From Mariaggregatimicrobium sp964498785 (lineage in GTDB: Bacteria; Zhuqueibacterota; Zhuqueibacteria; Thermofontimicrobiales; Thiofontviventaceae): a DNA stretch of 64,000 nt. The DNA lies in assembly GCA_964498785.1 (NCBI GenBank), contig CAZCJL010000023.1:1-64000 (forward strand). Direction: 5' to 3'. Both the position numbers and the translations under genes were made by a program. The notes beneath the pieces were generated by a model that was given only the letters and a program-made list of their open reading frames with translations, was not told where the DNA came from and did not search any database. Positions 27,859 through 36,011 of the stretch are shown here, in pieces (the stretch's first letter is position 1; the number at the start of each line of letters is the position of its first letter).

Positions 27859-28295
27859 TATCGGAGAGAACAGAAAATCACTAAAAAGTATTTATCAAAG
27901 CGCTTTAAATTTCATCATAATACAATAAACAACGAACATTCACCTTACCAAAAAATGCTTGTATTATACATATTAATTTACTATTTTATCTAATGAAAGT
28001 ATTCAAATATTTAATAATTCTATTTTGTAATAGTTACATCACGTATTGTTCTTTAAAAAAGTCGACACTAAAAACAAAACACTCTCGATGTCTTAATACT
28101 TCTTTTATCCCTAACTGATCAACGATAACAATGTCTCTGCTTTTTGCTTACAGAAGCTATTTTTTATAACATCCAATGGTAGAGGCAATTTCGATTTGAA
28201 AATAGTTCTAACTATTTGGTTTATCATGGACTCAATGAAATTGTTACGAAGTCATTATAACCAAATACTAATTCATAAAAGTAAAGGAGATTCGC
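27859..28295. other. AT-rich interval with one PIN relic
   Basis: Apart from the PIN-toxin relic at 28034-28147, no coding frame or strong hairpin is visible. The last ~100 nt probably carry the promoter of the gene at 28296, which has an AAAGGAGA ribosome-binding site. Confidence 0.4.
28034..28147 (-). pseudogene. Relic of a PIN-domain toxin C-terminus
   Basis: Minus-strand translation gives 37 residues ending at a TAA. They contain 'SRDIVIVDQLGIKEVLRHRE' and 'CFVFSVDFF', resembling the final strand-helix unit of VapC-type PIN proteins ('MDxLGIKEALTHDxHF'). A stop precedes the fragment in frame and no start exists. The conserved acidic residues of the family are partly replaced (RHRE), as expected for a dead copy. 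Confidence 0.45.
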
Positions 28296-30095
28296 ATGTC
28301 TAACAAGTATTTTTTAATCATCATCATAATTCTGTTATCTTTTTTGAGTAGCTACGCCCAGGTACCGCAGCTTGTAAATTACCAGGGAATGCTCACTGAT
28401 GACGCCGGAGTCCCGGTGACCGGAACGTATTCTATTGAATTTAGAATTTATAACACAGAGACAGGAGGGACAGCAATCTGGAATGAGACTCAAAGCGTAA
28501 CAGCAACAGATGGGATTTTCAACGTGATTTTAGGTGCAGCTACCGCAATTCCTTACTCGGTTTTTAATGGGGGTGATAAATATCTTGCACTCAAAATCGA
28601 TACAGACCCGGAAATGTCACCGAGAAAACGGTTAATCAGCGTGGGTTATGCATTCAGGTCTTACGATTCGGATAAACTCGATGGCGTCGACGCAACAGCG
28701 TTTGTTACGACAGTCGATAACGTTACGCCGACGACTGCCGGCAATATTGATTTAGAAGCAGGCAGCAATATTACAATTACTCCGAACGATGCCAGCCACA
28801 AAATCACCATCGCGGCATCCGGTGGCGGCGGCGGCGATATTACCGCTGTAAATGCAGGCGGTGGCCTGGAAGGTGGAGGCACTTCTGGTGATGTGACGTT
28901 ACAGGTTAAATTCCCGCTTGTTATCAATGGCTTCTCTTCTGATTATGCAATCAGGGGAGACAATGGCGGTACCGGAGGACATGGAATTTTGGGGCAACAA
29001 CGCGGGACTTTTGATGCCGGGTATGCTGTCTACGGAGATAAAATCAACGCTAATAATGAAGGCGGTCTTGGCGGACGCTATTATGGTGTTTATGGCGAAA
29101 CGAATAATGATGTGGCCATAAAAGGTATGGCTTCAGATTTAAGCGTCTGGGGTGAGATTGCCAGTACAAACGACAGCAGGGGCGTTCGGGGCCATTGTAC
29201 TTCCGGTGGAGAAGGCGTGTATGGTAGCTATGGTTCCAGTACCCGCGCCTATTTGGCCAGCTCTACCCGGGCTGTTTATGGCGAACACGGGGATGTCTAC
29301 GGATATATCGGCGCCGGAAACCGGGGTGTCCATGGGCAATACGATGGAACACATTACGGATTTTTAGGTACCAGCGCTTATGGCGTCTACGGACGAGCTG
29401 ATGATAGCGGCGATATGGGTGTATACGGCTCATCTTCGTCTGGATATGGCATACGGGGTTATTCCAGTTCCGGTTATGCCGGTTATTTCACGGGTAAAGT
29501 TCGCGTTGGCGGCGATTTTACAGTGACAGGTTCCAAATCATTTATCATCGATCACCCCCTCGATCCGGCAAATCAATATCTTTATCACTACTGCCTGGAA
29601 TCGGATGAAATGGCAAATGTCTACAGCGGAAATGTGATGCTTGATGGCGCCGGAGAGGCAACCGTCACATTGCCTGACTGGTTTGATGCACTCAATGAAG
29701 ATTTCCGCTATCAACTTACATGTATTGGTGGCTATGCACAGGTCTATATCGCTGAAAAAGTCGTTAATAATCAGTTCCGAATCGCCGGCGGCAAACCGGG
29801 AATGGAAGTATCATGGCAAATTACTGGCGTGCGTAAGGATGCTTATGCCAAAGCGCACCCGGCTAAAATTGAAGTAGAAAAACAAGGCGATGAACGCGGT
29901 AAATATTTATCCCCAAAAGAACATGGAATGCCTGTAAACGCAGGCTTTGAATATGATGATATTCAAAGGCTGGAGCAGGAAGATAAACGAGTCGCAGAAG
30001 AAATGCAGGAAATTGATAGCGAAAGACAGAGAGCTTTAGAAATTGATCAACGTGCTGCGCGAAGAGATGCCGACAGGAACAGACAGGAGAATTAA
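28296..30095 (+). CDS. Exported VPQLINYQG-module protein with YGVYG repeats, full-length form
   Basis: This 599-residue exported protein has a signal peptide and the shared N-terminal module (~22-125). A Gly-rich hinge ('ASGGGGGDITAVNAGGGLEG') and an array of ~25-residue repeats follow ('YGVYGETNNDVAIKGMASDL', 'AYGVYGRADDSGDMGVYGSS'). A conserved globular part ('FIIDHPLDPANQYLYHYCLE' to 'EVSWQITGVRKDAYAKAHPA') leads to a charged coiled-coil tail. The repeats look like beta-helix rungs of a trimeric fibre. The same C-terminal unit is fused directly to the N-terminal module in the short paralogue at 20658-21473. No enzymatic motif is seen. A structural or adhesive extracellular protein is the best guess. 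Confidence 0.85.
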   Translation: MSNKYFLIIIIILLSFLSSYAQVPQLVNYQGMLTDDAGVPVTGTYSIEFRIYNTETGGTAIWNETQSVTATDGIFNVILGAATAIPYSVFNGGDKYLALKIDTDPEMSPRKRLISVGYAFRSYDSDKLDGVDATAFVTTVDNVTPTTAGNIDLEAGSNITITPNDASHKITIAASGGGGGDITAVNAGGGLEGGGTSGDVTLQVKFPLVINGFSSDYAIRGDNGGTGGHGILGQQRGTFDAGYAVYGDKINANNEGGLGGRYYGVYGETNNDVAIKGMASDLSVWGEIASTNDSRGVRGHCTSGGEGVYGSYGSSTRAYLASSTRAVYGEHGDVYGYIGAGNRGVHGQYDGTHYGFLGTSAYGVYGRADDSGDMGVYGSSSSGYGIRGYSSSGYAGYFTGKVRVGGDFTVTGSKSFIIDHPLDPANQYLYHYCLESDEMANVYSGNVMLDGAGEATVTLPDWFDALNEDFRYQLTCIGGYAQVYIAEKVVNNQFRIAGGKPGMEVSWQITGVRKDAYAKAHPAKIEVEKQGDERGKYLSPKEHGMPVNAGFEYDDIQRLEQEDKRVAEEMQEIDSERQRALEIDQRAARRDADRNRQEN

Positions 30096-30194
30096 TCCCT
30101 TGAACATTCTTGGCATTGTGGATGATTCAGTATCATTGTGTTGTAACAATTATGCTGGTTCAGAATGTGTAATAAATATTAAATTATTTTTGGT

Positions 30195-30248
30195 GTAACG
30201 GCGCGAAGCGCCAGGTACTTCGTTCCAACGCAAAGCATTGGAACGAGA
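30195..30248. repeat. Palindromic repeat module X, copy 1
   Basis: Two hairpins in series: GGCGCGAAGCGCC and CGTTCCAACGC...GCATTGGAACG. Further copies lie at 30387-30441 and 46718-46771. Together with ~50 nt upstream it forms one unit of a diverged direct duplication with the second copy. Confidence 0.7.
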
Positions 30249-30258
30249 GGATGTTGTC

Positions 30259-30312
30259 GTTCTCGTTCCCACTTTTTAAGTGGGAATGCCTATACGACGC
30301 TTTGCGTCGTGA
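30259..30312. repeat. Palindromic repeat module Y, copy 1
   Basis: Contains CCCACTTTTTAAGTGGG and ACGACGCTTTGCGTCGT, each a perfect or near-perfect palindrome. A second copy is at 46600-46650. X and Y modules are adjacent in both places. Confidence 0.7.
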
Positions 30313-30386
30313 ACGATTCAGCGTTATTAAAATGCTGGTAATTACGCTGGATTAGAAAGTGTGACCAATATTAGACTACTTTCGAT

Positions 30387-30441
30387 GTGACGGTGCGAAG
30401 CGCCTGATACTGTGTTCCAGCGCAAAGCATTGGAACGAGAG
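30387..30441. repeat. Palindromic repeat module X, copy 2
   Basis: Starts GTGACGGTGCGAAGCGCC and ends CATTGGAACGAGAG. It differs from copy 1 by scattered substitutions; some weaken the first hairpin, which suggests that it is older or under less constraint. Confidence 0.65.
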
Positions 30442-30522
30442 AGATGTAACACATCATCAAAAATGGGTTTGATCATTTAATTAATGTCCTTATTGTTTAA
30501 TAACAACACTTAAGGAGGAAAC

Positions 30523-32421
30523 ATGATTCTCTTTAAAAATCATAAGAGCTTATGGATATACTCTGTGATATTTCTCTTCATATTTACAGATATCAATAAT
30601 GCTCATTCCGATACAAATTTACAATTAAAGACGTCGGTAATTAGCCAAGGAGGGAATCTTTCACAATCAACGAATTATCAAGTGCGAGATGTGATTGGCC
30701 AGCCCTCTCCGGTGAATAATGCGGCAAGCGCCAATTTTCAGATATTTTCCGGTTATATTAACCAAATCCAGGAAAGCGGGGAACTGCCCCATTTGCCGGA
30801 GTATTGGAATTATACCAACAATACAGACAATAATGCTAATGTTGTTCTTCCAACGGATGCGAATCCTAATATTGAGGGCGTGGTATTGATGAATGGCGAT
30901 TACATCGGTGTGTTTACGCCCGAAGGATTGTGCTGTGGCTATCGCCAATGGCAGGGCGCAAATTTATCCATAACCGTCTGGGGCGATGACAGCCAGACGC
31001 CCGGCGTGGTTGATGGGTTTCGTACGGGTGAGACGATCAATTACCGGGTATATCGTCTAAGCGAACAACGAGAGTGGACCACTGTGCTAACCGGCTACTC
31101 CACCGGTGATGGAATATATTCAGCGAATGGATTTATGGTTCTCGACCGGTTTGATGTACTGGGCGTATCGCTTATGACGCTGAATTTTAGCCAGGGCTGG
31201 AATATGTTTTCCGTCAATGTTGATCCGGTTAATCCGAATATCGAATTGGTTATGACACCAATCATCGACAAATTGGTGATCGTAAAAAATAGTGAGGGAA
31301 ATACATTTATTCCTGCATACAGTATCAATGATATCGGTGATATTCATTATACCGAAGGTTATCAGGCATACATGAACCAGGCGGCAACACTTGCGGTAAC
31401 AGGACAGGCTACAAATCCGGCGACGCCAATTTCCCTACCTGTCGGATGGAGTATGATCGGTTACCTGCCACAAGCCCCAGTTGATATTGCAACCGCTCTT
31501 GCCTCTATCAGTACACAACTGGTGATTGCCAAGAATAATGAAGGTAATACATATATACCGTTATATGGTATTAACGATATCGGCGACATGCAACCGGGGC
31601 AGGGGTATCAGATTTATCTGAACGCTGCCGGCACGCTGGTCTATCCGTCTGCGCAAGCACAAGCGACCTCCAAAGAAATGGCAGGGTTGGAAAAGACGTC
31701 GAAAGCAACAACGTCGGTGGAACCGCAACATTTTCAGTTCACTGCCTCTACCGGCGTTAATTCCACGGTTGTGATTCCTGCGGATATCAATCCCCAGTAT
31801 TCGGATGGCACGCCGCTAACCTCCGGGGATGAAATTGGCGTGTTCAATTCAGCCGACCTTTGCTGTGGCGCGATTGTCTGGGAGGAACAGAACACCGCTA
31901 TTTCCGTCTGGGGCGATGATGTTCAGTCTGATACCCTTGATGGTTTTCTGATGAACGACACACTTCAGTTCAAAGTTTGGCGACAGAGTACGGACACTGA
32001 ATATTCAACCACTGTCGCTTTTCAGGAAAATCAACCCACAACTTTTCAGTCAAACGGATTTTCAATTCTGAGTGAGTTAATTGCGAACCTGCAGACCAGC
32101 GTTTCAGAGAACGAGGCAGCCGCAATTCCTGCTGCTTTCAAATTGCGACAAAACTACCCCAATCCGTTCAATCCGGAAACAACAATTGAATTTGAACTTC
32201 CGCACGCTTCCCGGATCGTGCTTGGCATTTACGATATCCGGGGACGGGAAATACGGCGACTGGCGCAGGGAACGTACCCGGCTGGTTACCATTCGATGAT
32301 TTGGGATGGCCGTGATTACTCCGGTACCATCGTTGCTTCGGGGCTGTATTTTTATCAGATTGAAGTGAAATCAGGCATTAAAGATTATATGGATATCAAG
32401 AAAATGATTTTGATGAAGTAA
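30523..32421 (+). CDS. Secreted multi-domain protein with T9SS type A sorting domain
   Basis: The 632-residue protein has a signal peptide and an N-terminal 'LKTSVISQGGNLSQSTNYQV' segment. Two copies of a beta-sandwich-like module with a 'GDYIGVFTPEGLCCGYRQWQ' motif (near residues 125-145 and 440-460) flank two 'GWNMFSVNVDP...IGDI...GYQAYM' modules. A T9SS sorting domain closes the protein ('QNYPNPFNPETTIEFELP' to 'KKMILMK'). It is the intact paralogue of the gene interrupted by the assembly gap, and its last domain is also copied as a relic at 33386-33513. An AAGGAGG site precedes the ATG. It should be exported through the T9SS; its function is unknown, with no catalytic motif seen. Confidence 0.88.
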   Translation: MILFKNHKSLWIYSVIFLFIFTDINNAHSDTNLQLKTSVISQGGNLSQSTNYQVRDVIGQPSPVNNAASANFQIFSGYINQIQESGELPHLPEYWNYTNNTDNNANVVLPTDANPNIEGVVLMNGDYIGVFTPEGLCCGYRQWQGANLSITVWGDDSQTPGVVDGFRTGETINYRVYRLSEQREWTTVLTGYSTGDGIYSANGFMVLDRFDVLGVSLMTLNFSQGWNMFSVNVDPVNPNIELVMTPIIDKLVIVKNSEGNTFIPAYSINDIGDIHYTEGYQAYMNQAATLAVTGQATNPATPISLPVGWSMIGYLPQAPVDIATALASISTQLVIAKNNEGNTYIPLYGINDIGDMQPGQGYQIYLNAAGTLVYPSAQAQATSKEMAGLEKTSKATTSVEPQHFQFTASTGVNSTVVIPADINPQYSDGTPLTSGDEIGVFNSADLCCGAIVWEEQNTAISVWGDDVQSDTLDGFLMNDTLQFKVWRQSTDTEYSTTVAFQENQPTTFQSNGFSILSELIANLQTSVSENEAAAIPAAFKLRQNYPNPFNPETTIEFELPHASRIVLGIYDIRGREIRRLAQGTYPAGYHSMIWDGRDYSGTIVASGLYFYQIEVKSGIKDYMDIKKMILMK

Positions 32422-32446
32422 CCTGACCACACCAGTGAAATTGACA

Positions 32447-32493
32447 CAGGCTGACAGGGTAATCTCAATCCAATGAAATTTACTGTCAGCCTG
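32447..32493 (+). terminator. 11-bp stem downstream of the T9SS gene
   Basis: CAGGCTGACAG (32447-32457) pairs with CTGTCAGCCTG (32483-32493), 25 nt after the T9SS stop. A weaker copy accompanies the duplicated T9SS tail at 33541-33583, so the hairpin travelled with the duplicated gene end. Confidence 0.5.
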
Positions 32494-32550
32494 ATGTTAA
32501 GGATTTAATGAAATAAAAAAACTTATCAATGCATCGGTAGTTTATTAGCG

Positions 32551-32973
32551 CTATATAAAAGGATTTATAATGATTAAATTTCGTATACGTTGCTCATGCT
32601 GCAAATCCTCAGTATATAACACATTGCAATTAACCTGTAAAGCGGCTGAAATAATAAGTGAATCGTAAAAAGAATACTGCCAGCCTTCTTTTATTTCCAA
32701 AGCATCTTTGTAAAGCTCCATGCTCGAAAAAACTTCGCATAACGGTTCCAATACATTCGTCATATATTTATAACAATCATTCTTCGTTAACGGAGTCGTG
32801 AACTTTTGTGTTGCAACATTTAAAAATTCCTGTATGACCTGATAACTGATACAACCTGTATAGTTAGTTAGTGCATTACGAATTATTTGTTTGGCTATTG
32901 ATTGTTTTTGGGGGGCAGATTTATCAAACGAATATATAAGAATATTCGTATCGATAAAAAATTTATCGTTCAT
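32551..32973 (-). CDS. PIN-domain ribonuclease toxin (VapC-like)
   Basis: This is an intact PIN-domain protein with the acidic quartet at the expected places: Asp in 'FFIDTNILIY', Glu in 'VIQEFLNVA', Asp in 'FYDSLIISAA' and Asp in 'LYTEDLQ' (residues 8, 49, 104 and 123 from the chosen start). These ligate Mg2+ for RNA cleavage in VapC toxins. I choose the ATG at 32973 because AAGGG lies 9 nt upstream; an ATG at 32982 abuts that motif. The start overlaps the end of the antitoxin gene by 11 nt, typical of translationally coupled toxin-antitoxin pairs. It would block translation by cutting tRNA or rRNA when the antitoxin is degraded. Confidence 0.85.
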   Translation of the reverse strand: MNDKFFIDTNILIYSFDKSAPQKQSIAKQIIRNALTNYTGCISYQVIQEFLNVATQKFTTPLTKNDCYKYMTNVLEPLCEVFSSMELYKDALEIKEGWQYSFYDSLIISAALQVNCNVLYTEDLQHEQRIRNLIIINPFI

Positions 32974-33184
32974 TAAGTTCATCCCTTGAAAATTTTCGAC
33001 CAGGATTTACATAGTTTAAATTATTCATTAAATCATCGTAATTGGATTTACTTGTACCAGAAATGACATATCTTTTTAGCCATCTGCGAAAATTATCATT
33101 TAGCGTCGTATGCTCCTGTCGCGCTTTTTCACGTGCTTTTTTGATGAGATTTTCATCAGCGCTCAGAGTGATATTTTTTAACAT
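32963..33184 (-). CDS. Antitoxin of the VapBC-like pair (ribbon-helix-helix type)
   Basis: From the ATG at 33184 (GAGGAG 6 nt upstream) the gene encodes 73 residues: a short strand and two helices typical of ribbon-helix-helix antitoxins ('MLKNITLSADENLIKKAREK'), then a toxin-binding tail ('YVNPGRKFSRDELNER'). In-frame starts further upstream (33190, 33262) place the ribosome-binding site wrongly. The protein should dimerise, bind its own promoter and cap the toxin. The pair lies in a stretch with two other dead PIN genes, so it is the only functional toxin-antitoxin unit left here. Confidence 0.82.
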   Translation of the reverse strand: MLKNITLSADENLIKKAREKARQEHTTLNDNFRRWLKRYVISGTSKSNYDDLMNNLNYVNPGRKFSRDELNER

Positions 33185-33385
33185 ACACATCTCCTCGTAT
33201 TCGAATAAATTGTACACTGCGATAGTGTATATTAATATAATGTTTCTTGATTTAAAAAGCAATCGAAAATTATCAATGGCTCACAATAGAATCATAATTA
33301 TCTGTTATTTTATAAATTAGACCTGACTTGGGCACCGAATAGTTTTCTCGCCCGACTCCCTGCAATCCGCCCTAAAAATTATAGT

Positions 33386-33513
33386 ACCGGCTGGTTTCCA
33401 TTCGATGATATGGGATGGACGTAATTACTCCGGCGCTGTATTTTTATCAGATTGAAGTGAAATCAGGCATGAAAGATTATATGGATATCAAGAAAATGAT
33501 TTTGATGAAGTAA
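33386..33513 (+). pseudogene. Relic copy of a T9SS sorting-domain end
   Basis: The sequence closely matches the last ~145 nt of the 30523-32421 gene ('MIWDGRDYSG' then 'LYFYQIEVKSG' and 'KDYMDIKKMILMK'). A net 17-nt deletion after TCCGG shifts the frame, and nothing upstream is homologous. The match continues past the stop into the downstream hairpin (33541-33583). Confidence 0.8.
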
Positions 33514-33540
33514 TCTAACCACACCCGTGAAATTAATATG

Positions 33541-33583
33541 GGATGACAGGATACTTTCAACCTGGTGGAATTCCCTGTCAGCC
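33541..33583 (+). terminator. Hairpin copied with the T9SS relic
   Basis: GGATGACAGG (33541-33550) pairs with CCTGTCAGCC (33574-33583) with one mismatch. It is the diverged twin of the terminator at 32447-32493. Confidence 0.45.
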
Positions 33584-33810
33584 TGAATTTGATTTTTACC
33601 TGCCAGGCGAAGTCATATTCAAGAGCTTTTTAGAAAACTATTTTATTGCAATATTCTAAAAATTTATATATATTCTTCACTATTCCATAATTCGGTCAAA
33701 TTGAGTCGAGAATATAATAAAGATAAATAGATTCAAAGAAAAGTCATTTCTGACATGGGTTATAAAAAGATTAGAAAACAAACAGAATTTAATTCAGGGA
33801 ACATACTGAA

Positions 33811-34209
33811 ATGAAAAAACTTATCAGCGCAAAATTAGCCGGCAATATTCTGTTAATCTTCTTTCTGCTTTTGGCGATTTTTCATATCCTCGTCCTGTTA
33901 GGAATTATACCTTCAACTATAATTTGGGGCGGGCAAATAGATGCTAGGGAGAGCAATCTGGTCGTTCTCGAAATCGTCGCGCTCGTTGTACTCCTGTTTT
34001 TCGCAATCGTCATCTCCATGAAAATCGGCTATATCAAAGTTGATAAATCTGCAAAATCGATTAACCTCGCCTTATGGATGATTTTTGCATACTTCTTATT
34101 GAATACACTTGGCAACCTTGCATCCGGTATTACTGTCGAAAATATGATATTCGCTCCGATCACTGTTATACTGGCGCTGTTAACGTTACGGTTGGCAATT
34201 GAAACATAA
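33811..34209 (+). CDS. Small four-helix integral membrane protein, unknown function
   Basis: The product has 132 residues with four predicted membrane segments: 'ILLIFFLLLAIFHILVLLGI', 'LVVLEIVALVVLLFFAIVIS', 'INLALWMIFAYFLLNTLGNL' and 'MIFAPITVILALLTLRLAIE'. The first extracytoplasmic loop has a conserved-looking 'IIWGGQIDARE'. I do not recognise a named family with confidence; similar small proteins are annotated as hypothetical membrane proteins in many bacteria. It stands alone between the toxin-antitoxin region and the catabolic locus, and a shared hairpin separates it from the converging carboxylesterase gene. Confidence 0.75.
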   Translation: MKKLISAKLAGNILLIFFLLLAIFHILVLLGIIPSTIIWGGQIDARESNLVVLEIVALVVLLFFAIVISMKIGYIKVDKSAKSINLALWMIFAYFLLNTLGNLASGITVENMIFAPITVILALLTLRLAIET

Positions 34210-34222
34210 TGCAAAAAAAACA

Positions 34223-34272
34223 GGGCTGTACCAAATATCCTGTTATTTATTTCATGGTTTCTGATACAGCCC
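34223..34272. terminator. Bidirectional terminator between converging genes
   Basis: GGGCTGTA (34223-34230) pairs with TACAGCCC (34265-34272). It lies between the stops of the converging membrane-protein gene (34209) and carboxylesterase gene (34288), so it can end transcripts from both sides. Confidence 0.5.
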
Positions 34273-34287
34273 CTAATATTATAAAAA

Positions 34288-35937
34288 CTACCACAATGAG
34301 GACCCATCCTCTGAAACTTTCAGAAGTTCTTTATCATGCTGGTAACGTACTGCGCACTCATTATCGAAAAACATCGCCGCGCCATTTTTTTCTGAATAAG
34401 CGGGCCAGTTTGGTAGTCCGTCATGATTGGGATCTCCATTGCGGGCAAAATTGATCCAGGCATTGCTGACTTTGTCAGCTAAAAGATATGCACTTTCACC
34501 ACCGCCGGTCATTTCTTCGCATAACGCGATGTTATTAAATACAAAAGGTAATTCCATGCAATGAATCGCTTTGTACGCGCCATCAAAAACAGGCGATTGC
34601 CATGTGAACATGTACATAAAAACAGGCGCGTTGGTTTTGGCAGATCTCATATTTGCATGAATCACCGTGCCCCGCCGAAACATAATATCCACATCGATCA
34701 AATCCGTTGGGTTTGAATCATTGGGGAAAGCCTTTTTCACAGCAGCCATGTATGCATCTGCTTTATCGCCATATTTTTTCTTGATAAATTTTACAATTGT
34801 ATCCCGTGGCGCATCTTTCAAAGAAGGATTACCCCAGAGCGATGCAATAAATTCATTTTTCGTTGATCCGATCATCAGCGGAACATCTTCAGACAGAGCA
34901 AGGGCTCTCGGATCGGTTGGTTCATACGGCAGGAACTCACCGTCCAGTGTCGGGCTCAAACCGAAGCCATATCCCTTTGGTGGATTTCCTTCTGCAATAA
35001 GTTGCTCCCGGACTTTTTTCATTGCGCGCTGCGCTGCAGCGGCAAGATCATCATAAGGCACTTTTTGAATGGAATCAACCTGCGACGGCTCCAGCCCCAG
35101 TTCAGCAACAATTGTCTTCCCGATTCGCCGTGTAATTTCCTGTTTTTGAAATTTCGGATTCGCTCCACTCTGGATCACAGCCCGATGGAACAGTCCTTTT
35201 GCCGACGGTGCATTCATCAATGTACCGACCTTGCCACCGCCGCCGGATTGCCCGAAAATTGTCACGTTATCCGGATTGCCTCCAAAATTTGCAATATTAT
35301 CTTTTACCCATTGCAGCGCGGCGACCAGATCAATGATTCCGACATTTACAGAAGATTTGTACTTTTCCCCAAATGCTGACAAATCGGTAAATCCCAGCAC
35401 ATTCAGCCGATGGTTCACAGAAACGAACACAATGTCGCCCTTTTTACTGAGGCTTTCACCATCATAAGAAGGAAGCTCCTGCGATGATCCGTATGCATAA
35501 CCGCCACCATGAATCCACACCATGACGGGCCGTTTCTTGCCATCATTAATTCCCGGCGTCCAGATGTTCAACCGCTGGCAATCTTCGCCAAAATAACCCC
35601 AATCATGTTGAAATATGAATTCAACCTCATCGGACCTCACTGTTGGCGGCGTCATCATCGGGCATGTTGGTCCCCAGGCCATGGAACTGCGAACGCCTTC
35701 CCAGGGATCGGGCTTTTCCGGGGGCATAAAACGCTCAGCTTTTGCATACGGTATGCCCTTATAAATATGAGTGCCCTCGTGAATGTAACCTCTGACTTTG
35801 CCGGAAGTTGTTTGTGCAACAGCAATCTTTTTCCCGGCAATAATCGGGGTTTTATCTGTTTCTTTTCCCTTGATTTGGGTAAAAACTGACAAACATAAAA
35901 CAACAACAAGAAGAGTAGACAAACTAAAAGATTTCAT
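34288..35937 (-). CDS. Type-B carboxylesterase, exported
   Basis: I start at the ATG at 35937, where a signal peptide begins ('MKSFSLSTLLVVVLCLSVF') with GGAG 8 nt upstream; an in-frame start at 35964 adds nine residues and has no such site. The mature enzyme (~525 residues) has the oxyanion motif 'WIHGGGYAYGSS', nucleophile Ser231 in 'FGQSGGG', an acidic residue in 'TKNEF', and the His segment 'IHCMELPFVFNN'. All are hallmarks of COesterase-family alpha/beta hydrolases. It would hydrolyse carboxylic esters in the periplasm or outside. It is the last gene of the minus-strand catabolic locus and could remove acyl groups from the locus substrate. Confidence 0.92.
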   Translation of the reverse strand: MKSFSLSTLLVVVLCLSVFTQIKGKETDKTPIIAGKKIAVAQTTSGKVRGYIHEGTHIYKGIPYAKAERFMPPEKPDPWEGVRSSMAWGPTCPMMTPPTVRSDEVEFIFQHDWGYFGEDCQRLNIWTPGINDGKKRPVMVWIHGGGYAYGSSQELPSYDGESLSKKGDIVFVSVNHRLNVLGFTDLSAFGEKYKSSVNVGIIDLVAALQWVKDNIANFGGNPDNVTIFGQSGGGGKVGTLMNAPSAKGLFHRAVIQSGANPKFQKQEITRRIGKTIVAELGLEPSQVDSIQKVPYDDLAAAAQRAMKKVREQLIAEGNPPKGYGFGLSPTLDGEFLPYEPTDPRALALSEDVPLMIGSTKNEFIASLWGNPSLKDAPRDTIVKFIKKKYGDKADAYMAAVKKAFPNDSNPTDLIDVDIMFRRGTVIHANMRSAKTNAPVFMYMFTWQSPVFDGAYKAIHCMELPFVFNNIALCEEMTGGGESAYLLADKVSNAWINFARNGDPNHDGLPNWPAYSEKNGAAMFFDNECAVRYQHDKELLKVSEDGSSLW

Positions 35938-36011
35938 AATATACTCCAATTCTGATCGAATCAAAAATTATTGCATAAATAAAAACTAAATATATCCGTT
36001 TCCTTTAAGAA

